The notes beneath the pieces are model-generated. The model did not search any database and was not told the origin of the DNA. It saw only the letters and a program-made list of their open reading frames with translations. This document shows, piece after piece, positions 1-9,041 of a DNA stretch of 64,000 bases. Position 1 is the first letter of the stretch, and every line of letters begins with the position of its first letter. The DNA comes from Herminiimonas fonticola (GTDB taxonomy: Bacteria; Pseudomonadota; Gammaproteobacteria; Burkholderiales; Burkholderiaceae_D), in NCBI RefSeq assembly GCF_003293745.1, contig NZ_PTLZ01000002.1, forward strand, positions 62,001 through 126,000, in the 5' to 3' direction. A program made the translations under genes and the position numbers.

Positions 1-574
1 CCAGCTTCAGCTCGCCTTCCAGTTTCGCCAAATCGGTAATCGAATTTTTGTTGTGACCAGCCAAGCCGGTACGCACCGCGTAGGCATGCACAGTTCTCGC
101 TTCATCTACCGACAGAAACAGTTTGCCGGTTGAGGTCAGATGCAAGGGGGCGCGACCGCCAACCGCACGTACCACCTGCATGCCGGAACGTTCGGAGAAG
201 GCGCGATCGATGTAAATGATTTCGTCGTTTTGTCTTACCGATAAATTGACGGTTTGATTGGTCTTGCGATGCAGATGGCGCATCAGATCCAGTGCTGCTT
301 CACGTACGCTCAAGCGGCTTTTAACGACATTGCCTAATTCCAGCAAGCGCATGCCAAGTCGGTAAGTGCCAGGCTCCGAGCGGTCGACAAAACGCTTGAT
401 GACGAGGTCGTTCAGAATCCGATGAGCGGTCGAAGGATGCAAAGCGGTGACGCGGGAAAGTTCTTTCAGGCTGACTGGGTCCGGGTAAGTGGCGAGTGCG
501 TCCAGCAACGAAGTCATGCGTTCGATGACTTGAATTGATGTTTTATCCAACTCTGCAGTGTTATTCGTTTTCAT
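1..574 (-). CDS. IclR-family transcriptional regulator (partial, C-terminus outside window)
   Basis: The gene runs off the left edge, so only the first 191 residues are visible. The ATG at 574 is preceded by an AAGAGAA purine stretch. Residues about 36-54 form the helix-turn-helix (KELSRVTALHPSTAHRIL) and residues 60-76 the wing, the standard IclR layout. The effector-binding domain starts after residue 85 and includes the segment IIYIDRAF. IclR proteins are mostly local repressors or activators that bind small carbon metabolites; the target here cannot be told. The gene is divergent from dgkA, with a 249-base spacer in which I recognise no clear operator. Confidence 0.9.
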   Translation of the reverse strand, partial: MKTNNTAELDKTSIQVIERMTSLLDALATYPDPVSLKELSRVTALHPSTAHRILNDLVIKRFVDRSEPGTYRLGMRLLELGNVVKSRLSVREAALDLMRHLHRKTNQTVNLSVRQNDEIIYIDRAFSERSGMQVVRAVGGRAPLHLTSTGKLFLSVDEARTVHAYAVRTGLAGHNKNSITDLAKLEGELKL

Positions 575-823
575 GTTCTCTTGTGCCCATCGCAGTGCTG
601 ACTTTATATCACATTGTGAAAGATGAGAAAAGTTTGCTGCTTGCAACATTCATGAATACACTTTTGGATAGGTTGACTCGGCTCTTGTATCCGGCTTATT
701 AACGGGATGTTCACGGCTTGAATGTCAGCATGAAAAATACCGCACACGCAGCTTGTCTAGCTTTCTACCTCGGCTGATAATTCACACCATGCATCAAATC
801 CCCATCAATCCGATTGAAATCGA

Positions 824-1225
824 ATGAACAATCCAGAACAAACAATCAGTGAATTCAAAAGTAAAAGCGGCTTGAAACGCATTTTTTCTGCATTCGGTTA
901 TTCGATGGCCGGTTTCAAATCGGCATGGCGCAGCGAACATGCATTTCGCCAGGAATTATTTGTCGTCGTGATTGCGACGATTGCCGCCTTGCTGTTGCCG
1001 GTTCCGGCCTGGCAAAAATTAGTGCTGATCGCTGTGTTTGTGCTGGTATTGATAGTCGAACTGATCAATTCGGCGATTGAGGCAGTGGTGGATCGCGTAT
1101 CACTCGAGCGCAATCCACTATCAAAGAATGCAAAAGACTTTGGCAGCGCGGCCGTATTGTTGACCTTGATGCTGGCTCTAGCCACCTGGCTGGTTATTTT
1201 GTGGCCCTTGTTTGCGGGAAGATGA
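824..1225 (+). CDS. dgkA: Diacylglycerol kinase DgkA
   Basis: Small integral inner-membrane kinase that phosphorylates diacylglycerol to phosphatidic acid and so recycles lipid released during periplasmic glucan or lipid A modification. The 133 residues fit the family. The signature ELINSAIEAVVDR lies at 79-91 and AKDFGSAAV at 103-111, both conserved in E. coli DgkA. Three hydrophobic helices are visible (about 45-60, 64-81, 107-128). A hairpin followed by T-rich sequence lies about 70 bases downstream, so it is probably monocistronic. Confidence 0.95.
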   Translation: MNNPEQTISEFKSKSGLKRIFSAFGYSMAGFKSAWRSEHAFRQELFVVVIATIAALLLPVPAWQKLVLIAVFVLVLIVELINSAIEAVVDRVSLERNPLSKNAKDFGSAAVLLTLMLALATWLVILWPLFAGR

Positions 1226-1292
1226 ATCTCGCTGATGCGAATGAAACATGTCGCTCATAGCTTCAGAATAAGCTAATAACAAATGTTTATAC

Positions 1293-1330
1293 CAGCCGCC
1301 TCAAGCATGTTTGCTTGCTGCGGCTGTTTT
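1293..1330 (+). terminator. Rho-independent terminator of dgkA
   Basis: CAGCCGC (1293-1299) pairs with GCGGCTG (1320-1326). Inside it CAAGCA (1302-1307) pairs with TGCTTG (1312-1317). TTTTATTTT follows. Confidence 0.8.
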
Positions 1331-1474
1331 ATTTTCATGTCTTATTCAAGGACTTTCATTCAATGCGGAAAATACATTCATGTGCCGCTCTGCACTCTGT
1401 GCATTAGCTTATGCGCAAGCGCACATGAAACAATTTCTGTATGAAGAATCACATTTTCTAAAGACTTGAAAAAA

Positions 1475-1501
1475 TTCCTTATGCATAAAACGCATAAGGA
1501 A
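1475..1501. promoter_or_regulatory. Perfect inverted repeat upstream of sbp, candidate regulator site
   Basis: TTCCTTATGC and GCATAAGGAA are separated by 7 bases and lie about 80 bases before the sbp start. The position suits an operator for a sulfur-responsive LysR-type regulator such as CysB, which is encoded at 43412 in this window. The assignment to CysB is inference; only the symmetry and position are seen. Confidence 0.5.
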
Positions 1502-1582
1502 CGATGAAACAATTCGTGTCGCTTTTTTTTACAGCAATTTAATCTTCAATCCTCAGAAACGAAATGCCCAAGGGGAAATTAA

Positions 1583-2587
1583 ATGTTGCTCAAAAAATTG
1601 ATAGGCACCGCCTTCGCACTTGCACTGATTGCACCTGCAGTACATGCAGCAGAAGTCTCGTTGTTGAATGTATCTTACGATCCGACGCGTGAACTGTACC
1701 AAGATTTCAACAAGGCTTTCGCTAAAGACTGGAAAGCAAAAACCGGTGACGACATCAAAGCCAAAGTATCGCATGGCGGTTCCGGCAAACAAGGTCGCGC
1801 AGTGATCGATGGCCTGGAAGCAGACGTCGTTACCTTGGCGCTGGCGTATGACATCGACGCCATCGCTGATAAAGGCCTGCTCGCCAAAGACTGGCAAAAA
1901 CGTTTGCCGCATAACAGCTCGCCTTACACCTCGACTATCGTGTTCCTGGTTCGTAAAGGCAATCCTAAAGGCATCAAGGACTGGAACGATCTGGTCAAGC
2001 CAGGCGTAGCCGTCATCACACCAAATCCAAAAACATCGGGCGGCGCTCGCTGGAACCATTTGGCAGCATGGCTGTATGCATTGAAACAACCAGGCGGTAC
2101 CGAAGCAACAGCTACTGATTTCATCTCCAAACTGTACAAAAACGTACCGGTTCTGGACTCCGGCGCACGTGGATCAACCACTACTTTCGTTGAACGCGGT
2201 ATCGGCGACGTATTGCTGGCTTGGGAAAATGAAGCAATTCTGGCTATTAAAGAACTCGGCCCGGACAAAGTTGAAATCATAGCGCCTTCGTCGAGCATCC
2301 TGGCTGAACCACCAGTTGCTGTTGTTGACAAGGTTGTTGATCGTCGCGGCACACGTAAAGTAGCTGAAGCTTACTTGCAATACTTGTACTCGCCTGAAGG
2401 CCAGGAAATTGCAGCGCAAAACTACTATCGTCCTATCGATGAAAAAGTAGCGAAGAAATATGCAGGTCAATTTCCAAAGTTGAAGTTGTACACGATTGCA
2501 GATGTTGGTGGCTGGACAGCGGCACAGAAGAAGCATTTCTCTGATGGCGGCGTGTTTGACCAGATCTATCAACCAGGCAAAAAATAA
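1583..2587 (+). CDS. sbp: Periplasmic sulfate/thiosulfate-binding protein
   Basis: Captures sulfate in the periplasm and delivers it to the CysTWA ABC permease. A Sec signal peptide covers about residues 1-22 ([10 protein letters not shown]..., cleavage near VHA-AEV). The mature start [19 protein letters not shown] is typical of Sbp/CysP. At 334 residues the length is normal. It heads the sulfonate operon, with ssuE only 24 bases downstream and no terminator between. The permease genes cysTWA are about 38 kb away and carry no binding-protein gene of their own, so this protein is the natural partner. Expression is probably under sulfur-starvation control (inferred). Confidence 0.95.
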   Translation: MLLKKLIGTAFALALIAPAVHAAEVSLLNVSYDPTRELYQDFNKAFAKDWKAKTGDDIKAKVSHGGSGKQGRAVIDGLEADVVTLALAYDIDAIADKGLLAKDWQKRLPHNSSPYTSTIVFLVRKGNPKGIKDWNDLVKPGVAVITPNPKTSGGARWNHLAAWLYALKQPGGTEATATDFISKLYKNVPVLDSGARGSTTTFVERGIGDVLLAWENEAILAIKELGPDKVEIIAPSSSILAEPPVAVVDKVVDRRGTRKVAEAYLQYLYSPEGQEIAAQNYYRPIDEKVAKKYAGQFPKLKLYTIADVGGWTAAQKKHFSDGGVFDQIYQPGKK

Positions 2588-2611
2588 TCTGCACCATTCT
2601 TTGGGATTGAA

Positions 2612-3202
2612 ATGAATATCTTGTTGCTCGCGGGTAGTCCATCGACACCGTCTCGTTCTACCCGCTTGCTGCATCACGTTGGTGAAAAGCTTGCATTACT
2701 CGGCCATCGTTATGTGAAGCTGCATGTTCGTGATTTGCCGGCGCAAGCGCTGTTACATGCAGACGTCAGTGATGCAGAATTGGAAGTTGCAAGAGAGCAG
2801 GTGGCGCAAGCGGATGCAGTCGTGATTGCGACGCCAGTCTACAAGGCGGCATATAGCGGAATACTGAAAGCATTTCTCGACCTGCTGCCGCAGGATGGCT
2901 TGAATGGCAAGCTGGTATTGCCCTTGGCTACCGGTGGCAGCCAGTCGCATATGCTGGCTCTCGATTACGGTCTGCGTCCGGTATTGTCGGCACTCGATGC
3001 GAAGCATGTACTGCCGAGTATTTATGCAACCGATCAGCAAATCAATTGGTCTGCTGAACATGGTTTGACGCTGGATCCTGCGATTGCAAAACGTGTTGCC
3101 GACGGCATAGAAAACTTGTCCAACAGTTTGCATGCATTGAGCGAAGTGTCCTTGAATACCTTCGATTCGATTCCATTCTCCAGCGTGCGATGTAGCGTTT
3201 AA
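2612..3202 (+). CDS. ssuE: NAD(P)H-dependent FMN reductase SsuE
   Basis: Supplies reduced FMN to the monooxygenase SsuD for sulfonate cleavage. The flavodoxin-like fold is evident from the N-terminal strand-loop ILLLAGSPSTPSRSTRLL and from a central segment VVIATPVYKAAYSGILKAF. At 196 residues it fits SsuE/MsuE. The last about 15 residues are low in similarity to what I recall of SsuE and may be a variable tail. It lies between sbp and ssuA in the order ssuE-A-D-C-B-F known from Pseudomonas. A small CCTGC/GCAGG hairpin (3211-3224) sits in the 114-base gap after it. Confidence 0.93.
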   Translation: MNILLLAGSPSTPSRSTRLLHHVGEKLALLGHRYVKLHVRDLPAQALLHADVSDAELEVAREQVAQADAVVIATPVYKAAYSGILKAFLDLLPQDGLNGKLVLPLATGGSQSHMLALDYGLRPVLSALDAKHVLPSIYATDQQINWSAEHGLTLDPAIAKRVADGIENLSNSLHALSEVSLNTFDSIPFSSVRCSV

Positions 3203-3316
3203 GTCTATCGCCTGCTCAAGCAGGTCAGTCCTAACAATCTCTACCCCGTAAAAAATCGGTGCACATGCATCGGCGGGGATTCTTTTGCTCAAAATTTGTG
3301 TGACAAGGAAAACGAT

Positions 3317-4294
3317 ATGACCATTTCAAATGACAAACGCAATGCCAAGCGTCGCACTTTAGGTCTGCTGTCTGCAGCTGCAGTAGGCGCATTGACTGCA
3401 GGCTTGCCTAATCTGGCATCGGCGCAGAGCAAAGGCGTGCTGCGTATTGGTTATCAAAAATACGGCACGCTGGTGATCCTTAAAGGTCGCGGCACCTTGG
3501 AGAAACGTCTCGCGCCTGAAGGCATAGAAGTGAAATGGAATGAGTTCACCGCCGGCCCTGTCTTGCTCGAAGGTTTGAACGTAGGCAGCATCGACTTCGG
3601 TACTGCCGGTGAAGCGCCGCCGATTTTCGCGCAGGCTGCTGGTGCCAATCTTGTTTATGTAGGTAACGAACCGCCGGCACCGACTGCCGAAGCGATCGTC
3701 GTTCCAAAGAATTCAACACTCAAAACCGTCGCCGATTTAAAAGGTAAAAAAGTCGCGTTGAACAAAGGTTCTAACGTGCATTACCTGTTAGTCAAGGCGC
3801 TGGAAAAAGCCGGCCTGGCCTATAAGGATATTGAAGTTCTTTTCCTGGCACCTGCCGATGCACGCGCCGCATTTGAACGTGGCAGCATCGACGCATGGGT
3901 AATCTGGGATCCCTTCCTTGCCGCTGCCGAAAAACAACTAGGCGCACGCGTGCTGGCTGATGGCACCGGCCTGGTTGCGAATCATCAGTTCTTCCTCGCA
4001 TCGCGTTCCTACGCTGAGAAAAATCCAAAGATCGTTGAAATCCTGCTGGATGAATTGAATCGCATCGATCAATGGGGTGCGCGCAATCAGGATGAGGTCG
4101 CGACGATTCTCGCTGCGCAAACCGGCCTTGATAGACCGACTGTTGAGCTGGCGACCAAGCGTTATTCCTACGGCGTCAAACCTGTCACACCTACAGTGAT
4201 CGCGGAACAGCAAAAGATCGCGGATGTGTTCGCGAATCTGAAACTGATTCCTAAAAAGATCGTCGTCAAGGATGCCGTACTGGCAATCAAGTAA
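3317..4294 (+). CDS. ssuA: Aliphatic sulfonate-binding periplasmic protein SsuA
   Basis: Binds alkanesulfonates in the periplasm for the SsuBC transporter. I place the start at ATG 3317, which has an AAGGA ribosome site 7 bases upstream; an in-frame TTG at 3296 is less likely. The N-terminus (KRRTLGLLSAAAVGALTAGL...ASA-QS) carries twin arginines and a hydrophobic core, so export may be by Tat. The mature sequence begins VLRIGYQKYG, characteristic of the SsuA/NitT family; 325 residues is normal. A 63-base gap separates it from ssuD. Confidence 0.93.
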   Translation: MTISNDKRNAKRRTLGLLSAAAVGALTAGLPNLASAQSKGVLRIGYQKYGTLVILKGRGTLEKRLAPEGIEVKWNEFTAGPVLLEGLNVGSIDFGTAGEAPPIFAQAAGANLVYVGNEPPAPTAEAIVVPKNSTLKTVADLKGKKVALNKGSNVHYLLVKALEKAGLAYKDIEVLFLAPADARAAFERGSIDAWVIWDPFLAAAEKQLGARVLADGTGLVANHQFFLASRSYAEKNPKIVEILLDELNRIDQWGARNQDEVATILAAQTGLDRPTVELATKRYSYGVKPVTPTVIAEQQKIADVFANLKLIPKKIVVKDAVLAIK

Positions 4295-4357
4295 TCGTCT
4301 CTGCAACAAGCCGTGCTGCCGTGTTGGCAGCGCGGATGTCTTAAAGGATTTTGAATC

Positions 4358-5512
4358 ATGAGTTTGAACGTATTCTGGTTTTTGCCGACGCACGGTGACA
4401 GTCGTTATCTGGGCACATCGAAAGGCGCACGTCAGGTCGATTTCGATTACCTGAAGCAGGTCGCGGTTGCCGCCGATACGCTAGGTTACGACGGTGTGTT
4501 GCTGCCGACTGGCCGTTCCTGCGAAGACGCATGGGTCGCTGCATCCAGTCTGATCGGTGAAACCAAAAAACTGAAATTCCTGGTCGCAGTGCGTCCAGGT
4601 TTGAGTACGCCAGGTCTTGCTGTACGCATGGCTGCGACTTTCGATCGTTTGTCTAAAGGTCGCTTGCTGATCAACGTTGTGACCGGCGGCGATCAGGCTG
4701 AAATGGAAGCCGATGGTTTGCACGCCAATCATGCAGAACGTTACGAAATTTCCGATGAGTTCCTGAAAGTATGGCGCGCATCGCTGGCCGGTGAGGGTGG
4801 CGATGCAGGCTTCGATTTTGAAGGCAAGCATATACAGGTGAAGGGTGCCAAGACCTTGTATCCAGCAGTACAAAAACCGTATCCGCCACTGTACTTTGGT
4901 GGTTCGTCGCCAGCTGCGCATGAACTGGCTGCAGAACAGGTTGATGTCTACCTGACCTGGGCTGAACCACCTGCCGCCGTTGCAGAAAAAATTGCTGACA
5001 TGCGTGCACGCGCTGCCAAACATGGCCGTACCTTGAAGTTCGGTATCCGCCTGCACGTGATCGTGCGCGAAACCAATGAAGAAGCGTGGAAAGCCGCTGA
5101 TGAGTTGATCCAGTACGTGGATGACGATCTGATCGCCCGCGCGCAGGCTTCGTTCAACAAGATGGATTCAGAAGGTCAACGCCGGATGGCTGCACTGCAC
5201 GGCGGCAAGAAAGACAAACTCGAAGTGTCGCCAAATCTGTGGGCCGGTGTCGGCCTGGTACGTGGCGGTGCAGGTACTGCATTGGTCGGCGACGCGGAAA
5301 CAGTTGCGGCACGCATGCAGGAATATGCAGACCTCGGCATCGAGACTTTCATCCTGTCCGGTTATCCGCATCTGGAAGAATCGTATCGCTTTGCCGAGTT
5401 GGTATTCCCGCTGCTGAATAAAGGCAGAGCGCGTTCGGATGATGCGGTATTGACTGGCCCGTTCGGCGAAGTCATTTCCAATGACATCCTGCCTAAAGTT
5501 TCGCAGAGCTAG
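4358..5512 (+). CDS. ssuD: FMNH2-dependent alkanesulfonate monooxygenase SsuD
   Basis: Uses reduced FMN and oxygen to split C1 and longer alkanesulfonates into aldehyde and sulfite, giving sulfur for growth. It is a TIM-barrel enzyme of the bacterial luciferase-like family. Recognisable segments are [17 protein letters not shown] at the N-terminus, [18 protein letters not shown] in the middle and [19 protein letters not shown] near the end. At 384 residues it is close to E. coli SsuD. It has an AAAGGAT ribosome site and lies 12 bases before ssuC. Confidence 0.97.
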   Translation: MSLNVFWFLPTHGDSRYLGTSKGARQVDFDYLKQVAVAADTLGYDGVLLPTGRSCEDAWVAASSLIGETKKLKFLVAVRPGLSTPGLAVRMAATFDRLSKGRLLINVVTGGDQAEMEADGLHANHAERYEISDEFLKVWRASLAGEGGDAGFDFEGKHIQVKGAKTLYPAVQKPYPPLYFGGSSPAAHELAAEQVDVYLTWAEPPAAVAEKIADMRARAAKHGRTLKFGIRLHVIVRETNEEAWKAADELIQYVDDDLIARAQASFNKMDSEGQRRMAALHGGKKDKLEVSPNLWAGVGLVRGGAGTALVGDAETVAARMQEYADLGIETFILSGYPHLEESYRFAELVFPLLNKGRARSDDAVLTGPFGEVISNDILPKVSQS

Positions 5513-5524
5513 GAGCGCAACATC

Positions 5525-6355
5525 ATGAGTGCTGTTCTTTCCACTTCCACCACCGCCAATCCATCGGCGCGCAAGCCTGTTTCGACCTGGCGTGCAACAT
5601 CCTTGTCGCGCGTGTTGCCGTGGATCGTACCGGTCTTGCTGCTCACAGTCTGGCAAGTGGCCGCACACGTAGGCTGGTTGTCGAGCCGTATTCTGCCTGA
5701 GCCGTTTGCAGTCGCCAAAGCTGCATGGGATCTGGCTATATCAGGCGAGTTGTGGAGGCACGTCAATGTCAGTTTGTGGCGCGCGACAGTCAGCTTTGCG
5801 GTAGGTGGTGGACTGGGCTTGTTACTCGGTCTGTTGACCGGTACCTTCAAAACTGCCGAGACGCTGCTCGATACTACCTTGCAGATGATCCGCAATATTC
5901 CTGCGCTGGCCTTGATTCCACTGGTGATCCTGTGGTTCGGCATTGAAGAAACCTCGAAGATTTTTCTGGTCGCAGTCGGCGTGTTTTTCCCCATCTATCT
6001 GAATACCTTTCACGGCATCCGTTCAGTTGACAAAGGCTTGATCGAAATGGCGAAGAGCTATGGCTTGTCCGGCTGGCCGCTGTATCGCGATGTGATTTTG
6101 CCGGGTGCCTTGCCATCGATACTGGTTGGTGTGCGTTTTTCACTAGGCCTGGTATGGGTGCTGCTGATCGTGGCGGAAACGATAGCTGCACAATCCGGCA
6201 TCGGTTACATGACGATGAATGCGCGTGAATTCCTGCAGACCGACGTCGTGCTGGTTGGCATCCTGCTGTACGCATTATTGGGAAAACTGGCTGATGTGGT
6301 CTCCCGTTTGTTAGAGCGGTACTGGTTGCGCTGGCATCCGGGTTACCGACACTGA
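5525..6355 (+). CDS. ssuC: Sulfonate ABC transporter permease SsuC
   Basis: Inner-membrane permease that works with SsuA and SsuB. It has 276 residues with about six hydrophobic segments and the BPD-transporter EAA-type loop around GLIEMAKSYGLSGWPLYRDV followed by ILPGALPSILVG. A long polar N-terminal tail (first about 30 residues) precedes the first membrane helix. Spacing of 12 bases from ssuD and 23 to ssuB supports a single operon. Confidence 0.95.
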   Translation: MSAVLSTSTTANPSARKPVSTWRATSLSRVLPWIVPVLLLTVWQVAAHVGWLSSRILPEPFAVAKAAWDLAISGELWRHVNVSLWRATVSFAVGGGLGLLLGLLTGTFKTAETLLDTTLQMIRNIPALALIPLVILWFGIEETSKIFLVAVGVFFPIYLNTFHGIRSVDKGLIEMAKSYGLSGWPLYRDVILPGALPSILVGVRFSLGLVWVLLIVAETIAAQSGIGYMTMNAREFLQTDVVLVGILLYALLGKLADVVSRLLERYWLRWHPGYRH

Positions 6356-6378
6356 TTCGGCATTGAGGAGAACACAAT

Positions 6379-7206
6379 ATGCAAAGCAATCAAGTCGAAC
6401 AAAAGAACGTGCAGGCAACTGCCAAGCGTGGCATCCGTGTCGCAGTTCAAGGTTTGTTCAAATCGTACGCAGGTCGTGAGGTATTGAAGTCAGTTGATCT
6501 GACATTGGAACCGGGTGAATTTGTCGCCGTTGTCGGTCGCAGCGGTTGCGGAAAAAGCACCTTGCTGCGTCTGATCGCAGAACTGGAAACTGCCGATCAC
6601 GGTTCGCTGGTATTCGGCGAAGACAATAAACGCCCAGAGACACGCATCATGTTTCAGGATTCGCGCCTGTTGCCGTGGAAGCGCGTGCTTGACAATGTCG
6701 CGCTCGGTTTGCCAAAAAAAGACAGCGCATTGAATTCATTGAAGCAAGTCGGCCTGGAAGAACGTGCCGGTGAATGGCCGGCCGTGCTGTCAGGCGGGCA
6801 GCGCCAACGCGTCGCACTGGCGCGCGCCTTGGTGCACGATCCTGAATTGCTGCTGCTCGATGAACCTTTAGGCGCACTCGATGCATTGACACGTATCGAG
6901 ATGCAGCAGTTGATTGAATCCTTGTGGCAGGAACGTGGCTTTACCGCGCTGCTGGTCACGCATGATGTACAGGAAGCGATCGCGCTGGCTGATCGCGTCG
7001 TGCTGATTGAAGACGGACGCATCACGCTGGATGAACGTATCGCACTGGCACGTCCACGTGCACGTGGCAATCTGGCGTTTGCACAACTGGAAGAACATAT
7101 TCTGTCTCGCGTATTGAAACAACCGGCATCGTCAACTGATCCCGATTCTTCATTGGGCGATCTGTCGCTGCTGAAGTCGGTTCATCAGTTCGCGTGGGCC
7201 GTCTAA
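6379..7206 (+). CDS. ssuB: Sulfonate ABC transporter ATP-binding protein SsuB
   Basis: Cytoplasmic ATPase energising sulfonate uptake. Walker [10 protein letters not shown] spans 53-61. The signature [15 protein letters not shown] and Walker [13 protein letters not shown] follow, then the switch histidine in [10 protein letters not shown]. At 275 residues it is slightly longer than minimal SsuB because of a polar N-terminal extension of about 20 residues. The 70-base AT-rich gap before ssuF has no terminator. Confidence 0.95.
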   Translation: MQSNQVEQKNVQATAKRGIRVAVQGLFKSYAGREVLKSVDLTLEPGEFVAVVGRSGCGKSTLLRLIAELETADHGSLVFGEDNKRPETRIMFQDSRLLPWKRVLDNVALGLPKKDSALNSLKQVGLEERAGEWPAVLSGGQRQRVALARALVHDPELLLLDEPLGALDALTRIEMQQLIESLWQERGFTALLVTHDVQEAIALADRVVLIEDGRITLDERIALARPRARGNLAFAQLEEHILSRVLKQPASSTDPDSSLGDLSLLKSVHQFAWAV

Positions 7207-7276
7207 ATTTTTACCCGTTTATTTTTAACTGTTTGAATTTTTAATTTTTTGATTCATAAACCCATAAAGGAAAATC

Positions 7277-7495
7277 ATGAGCATCGAAAAAATCAACGCC
7301 CGTAATCAATTCAAAGGCAAGATCCACAGCATCATTCTGGGCGACGTCGTATCAGAAGTTGATGTTGAAACACCTGCCGGTATCGTCACGTCGGTCATCA
7401 CGACACGTTCCGTCAAAGACCTCGATTTGAAAATCGGGACAGAAGTAGTAGCGCTGGTGAAAGCGACAGAAGTGTCGCTCGCCAAACTGCTGTAA
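7277..7495 (+). CDS. ssuF: Mop/TOBE-domain protein SsuF
   Basis: 72-residue single molybdopterin-binding-like (Mop/TOBE) domain, starting SIEKINARNQFKGKI and ending VVALVKATEVSLAKL. In Pseudomonas putida the sixth gene of the ssu cluster, ssuF, encodes the same kind of small protein and is needed for sulfonate use although its exact role is unclear. A strong ribosome site AAAGGAAAA precedes the ATG. The domain normally binds oxyanions such as molybdate; whether this one binds a sulfur oxyanion is unknown. Confidence 0.9.
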   Translation: MSIEKINARNQFKGKIHSIILGDVVSEVDVETPAGIVTSVITTRSVKDLDLKIGTEVVALVKATEVSLAKLL

Positions 7496-7561
7496 GTTCA
7501 CGTTCCAGGGTGCATCCGAAGTTCTGCCAAGGACGCGCCCTGCGGATAAAGGAAGATCATC

Positions 7562-8419
7562 ATGACTTTCCCCGCATTGCAAGAATACTTGTCGCATCTT
7601 CATGCGACGCCACAAGCCGATACCAGTCCATGGTTGGATGAAAGCGGTCAGGCACATGGACGTTATTTCAACTCCACGCTGACCAGTGCATTTCAGCCAC
7701 TACGAGCGCTTGACTTGAACGGTACACCGAATCAAATCGTTGGCGTACAAGGCTTCATGCGCAGCTATACCAAGACAGGTTCAGGCTTGAGTATCTGGAA
7801 GTTGCTGGATACCGTCGCCACCGACGACCAATCAATTGAACTGGACAGGTTGTGCCGCTTGCTGCACGCCGTCAATTTTTATCGTCAACCTGATCTGGTT
7901 GATATCGATCTTTATCTGAGCGTACATGCGCGCTTGCTGGCAGCAGTCGACAGCAATCACGGCATGTCATTCCGTCGTGTGCTGGACGTACTTGGTTTGC
8001 CACATAGAAAGATCGTTTTACAGTTGCCCTTGATACAGGCAGAGCAGGCCAGCCTTTTGAATTACGTTGCCGATAACTATAGACGCAACGGCTTTCGTCT
8101 TGCGGTCAACGCAGCGAATGCACAGCATGGACTGGAGTTGCTGCAGCAGGTAGAGGCGGATGTCATTAAAGTAGATGTCCGTGAAATTACCGATGAAGCC
8201 GCTGCACTCAAGTTATTGCAAGTGGCTGCTGATCGCAATGTGCGTGTTGTTTTCAAACGGGTTGAATCCCTGGCGGTACGCGAGAAATTAATTCGGCTCG
8301 GCGTGTTGGCGCAACAGACCATTACGGCACAAGGCTATTTGTGGGATCAACCCAAGGCCAGTGTGTTGCAACTCAATGACGCAGAGTACGGCGTAATCGC
8401 AACGGCAGATCTGGCATGA
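7562..8419 (+). CDS. Degenerate EAL-domain protein in the ssu operon
   Basis: The 285-residue protein has the overall pattern of a cyclic-di-GMP phosphodiesterase EAL domain: FQPLRAL (44-50), a beta-strand repeat through IVLQLPL (151-157), VIKVDVREI (201-209) and QGYLWDQP (257-264). The catalytic motifs are gone. The ExL motif is GVQGFMR (61-67) and the metal-binding DDFGTG loop is replaced by NAANA (183-187). It is therefore probably not a phosphodiesterase but may bind c-di-GMP or a protein partner. An AAGGAAG ribosome site precedes ATG 7562, and its last codons overlap the next gene (ATGA). Being last but one in the sulfonate operon suggests a sulfur-linked regulatory role, which is inference. 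Confidence 0.8.
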   Translation: MTFPALQEYLSHLHATPQADTSPWLDESGQAHGRYFNSTLTSAFQPLRALDLNGTPNQIVGVQGFMRSYTKTGSGLSIWKLLDTVATDDQSIELDRLCRLLHAVNFYRQPDLVDIDLYLSVHARLLAAVDSNHGMSFRRVLDVLGLPHRKIVLQLPLIQAEQASLLNYVADNYRRNGFRLAVNAANAQHGLELLQQVEADVIKVDVREITDEAAALKLLQVAADRNVRVVFKRVESLAVREKLIRLGVLAQQTITAQGYLWDQPKASVLQLNDAEYGVIATADLA

Positions 8420-9000
8420 TAGCTCTGCCAAATTTATCCGATTATCGAGTACTGGTTGTACCGGGCTTGCACGGCAGTGGCGCTGCGCATTGGCAAACGC
8501 GGTGGGAGAAACTGTACCCGACATTTGAGCGGGTAGAGCAGGATGATTGGGCTACACCCGACTTGCCGCGCTGGTCGCAACGCATGGCGCAGACACTGGA
8601 CAGTTCCGATAAACCGGTATTGATTGTTGCGCACAGCTTTGGTTGTCTGACGACGATGCAGGCGGCCAATGTAAACGCGACGCGTGGACATTTCAATCTG
8701 GCCGGAGCTTTATTGGTTGCGCCAGCCGATCCTGAAAAATTCGGTGTAGCCGATGTCTTGCGCAACGCAAGATTGCCTTGCCCGGGCATCGTGATCGGCA
8801 GTACCGATGACCCATGGATGGCGAGTGCCCGTGCGGCTTTTTGGGCCGATAATTGGAACTGCGGTTTTTTGAATGCAGGCGCACTGGGGCACATCAATGC
8901 AGAATCCCAGCTGGGTGATTGGGAGCAGGGCTTGCAACACTTCAAACATCTGCTCGATATGGCGAATGCATTTTCGGCAGATTCACATCACACCGCTTAA
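8416..9000 (+). CDS. RBBP9/YdeN-family serine hydrolase
   Basis: Small alpha/beta hydrolase of 194 residues. It starts with the family signature VLVVPGLHGSGAAHWQ and has the nucleophile in VAHSFGC (Ser74), an acidic residue in GSTDDPW (Asp131 or 132) and a histidine in ALGHINAES (His159), giving a complete catalytic triad. The start codon overlaps the stop of the EAL-like gene (ATGA), so the two are translationally coupled. The substrate is unknown. The position at the end of the ssu operon suggests a sulfur-starvation role, for example hydrolysis of an ester or thioester, but nothing in the sequence proves it. Confidence 0.87.
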   Translation: MIALPNLSDYRVLVVPGLHGSGAAHWQTRWEKLYPTFERVEQDDWATPDLPRWSQRMAQTLDSSDKPVLIVAHSFGCLTTMQAANVNATRGHFNLAGALLVAPADPEKFGVADVLRNARLPCPGIVIGSTDDPWMASARAAFWADNWNCGFLNAGALGHINAESQLGDWEQGLQHFKHLLDMANAFSADSHHTA

Positions 9001-9041
9001 AAACGCGGCTGTGCATAAGCTTGATTATGCAGGTTTTAACT

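Larger units (their letters stand above)
1226..1582. other. Intergenic region between dgkA and sbp
   Basis: This 357-base gap holds no convincing gene. It contains a terminator-like hairpin after dgkA (1293-1330), a 7-bp inverted repeat CATGTGC/GCACATG at 1379-1385 and 1421-1427, and a perfect 10-bp inverted repeat at 1475-1501 about 80 bases before sbp. The sbp promoter presumably lies between 1440 and 1570. Confidence 0.7.
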
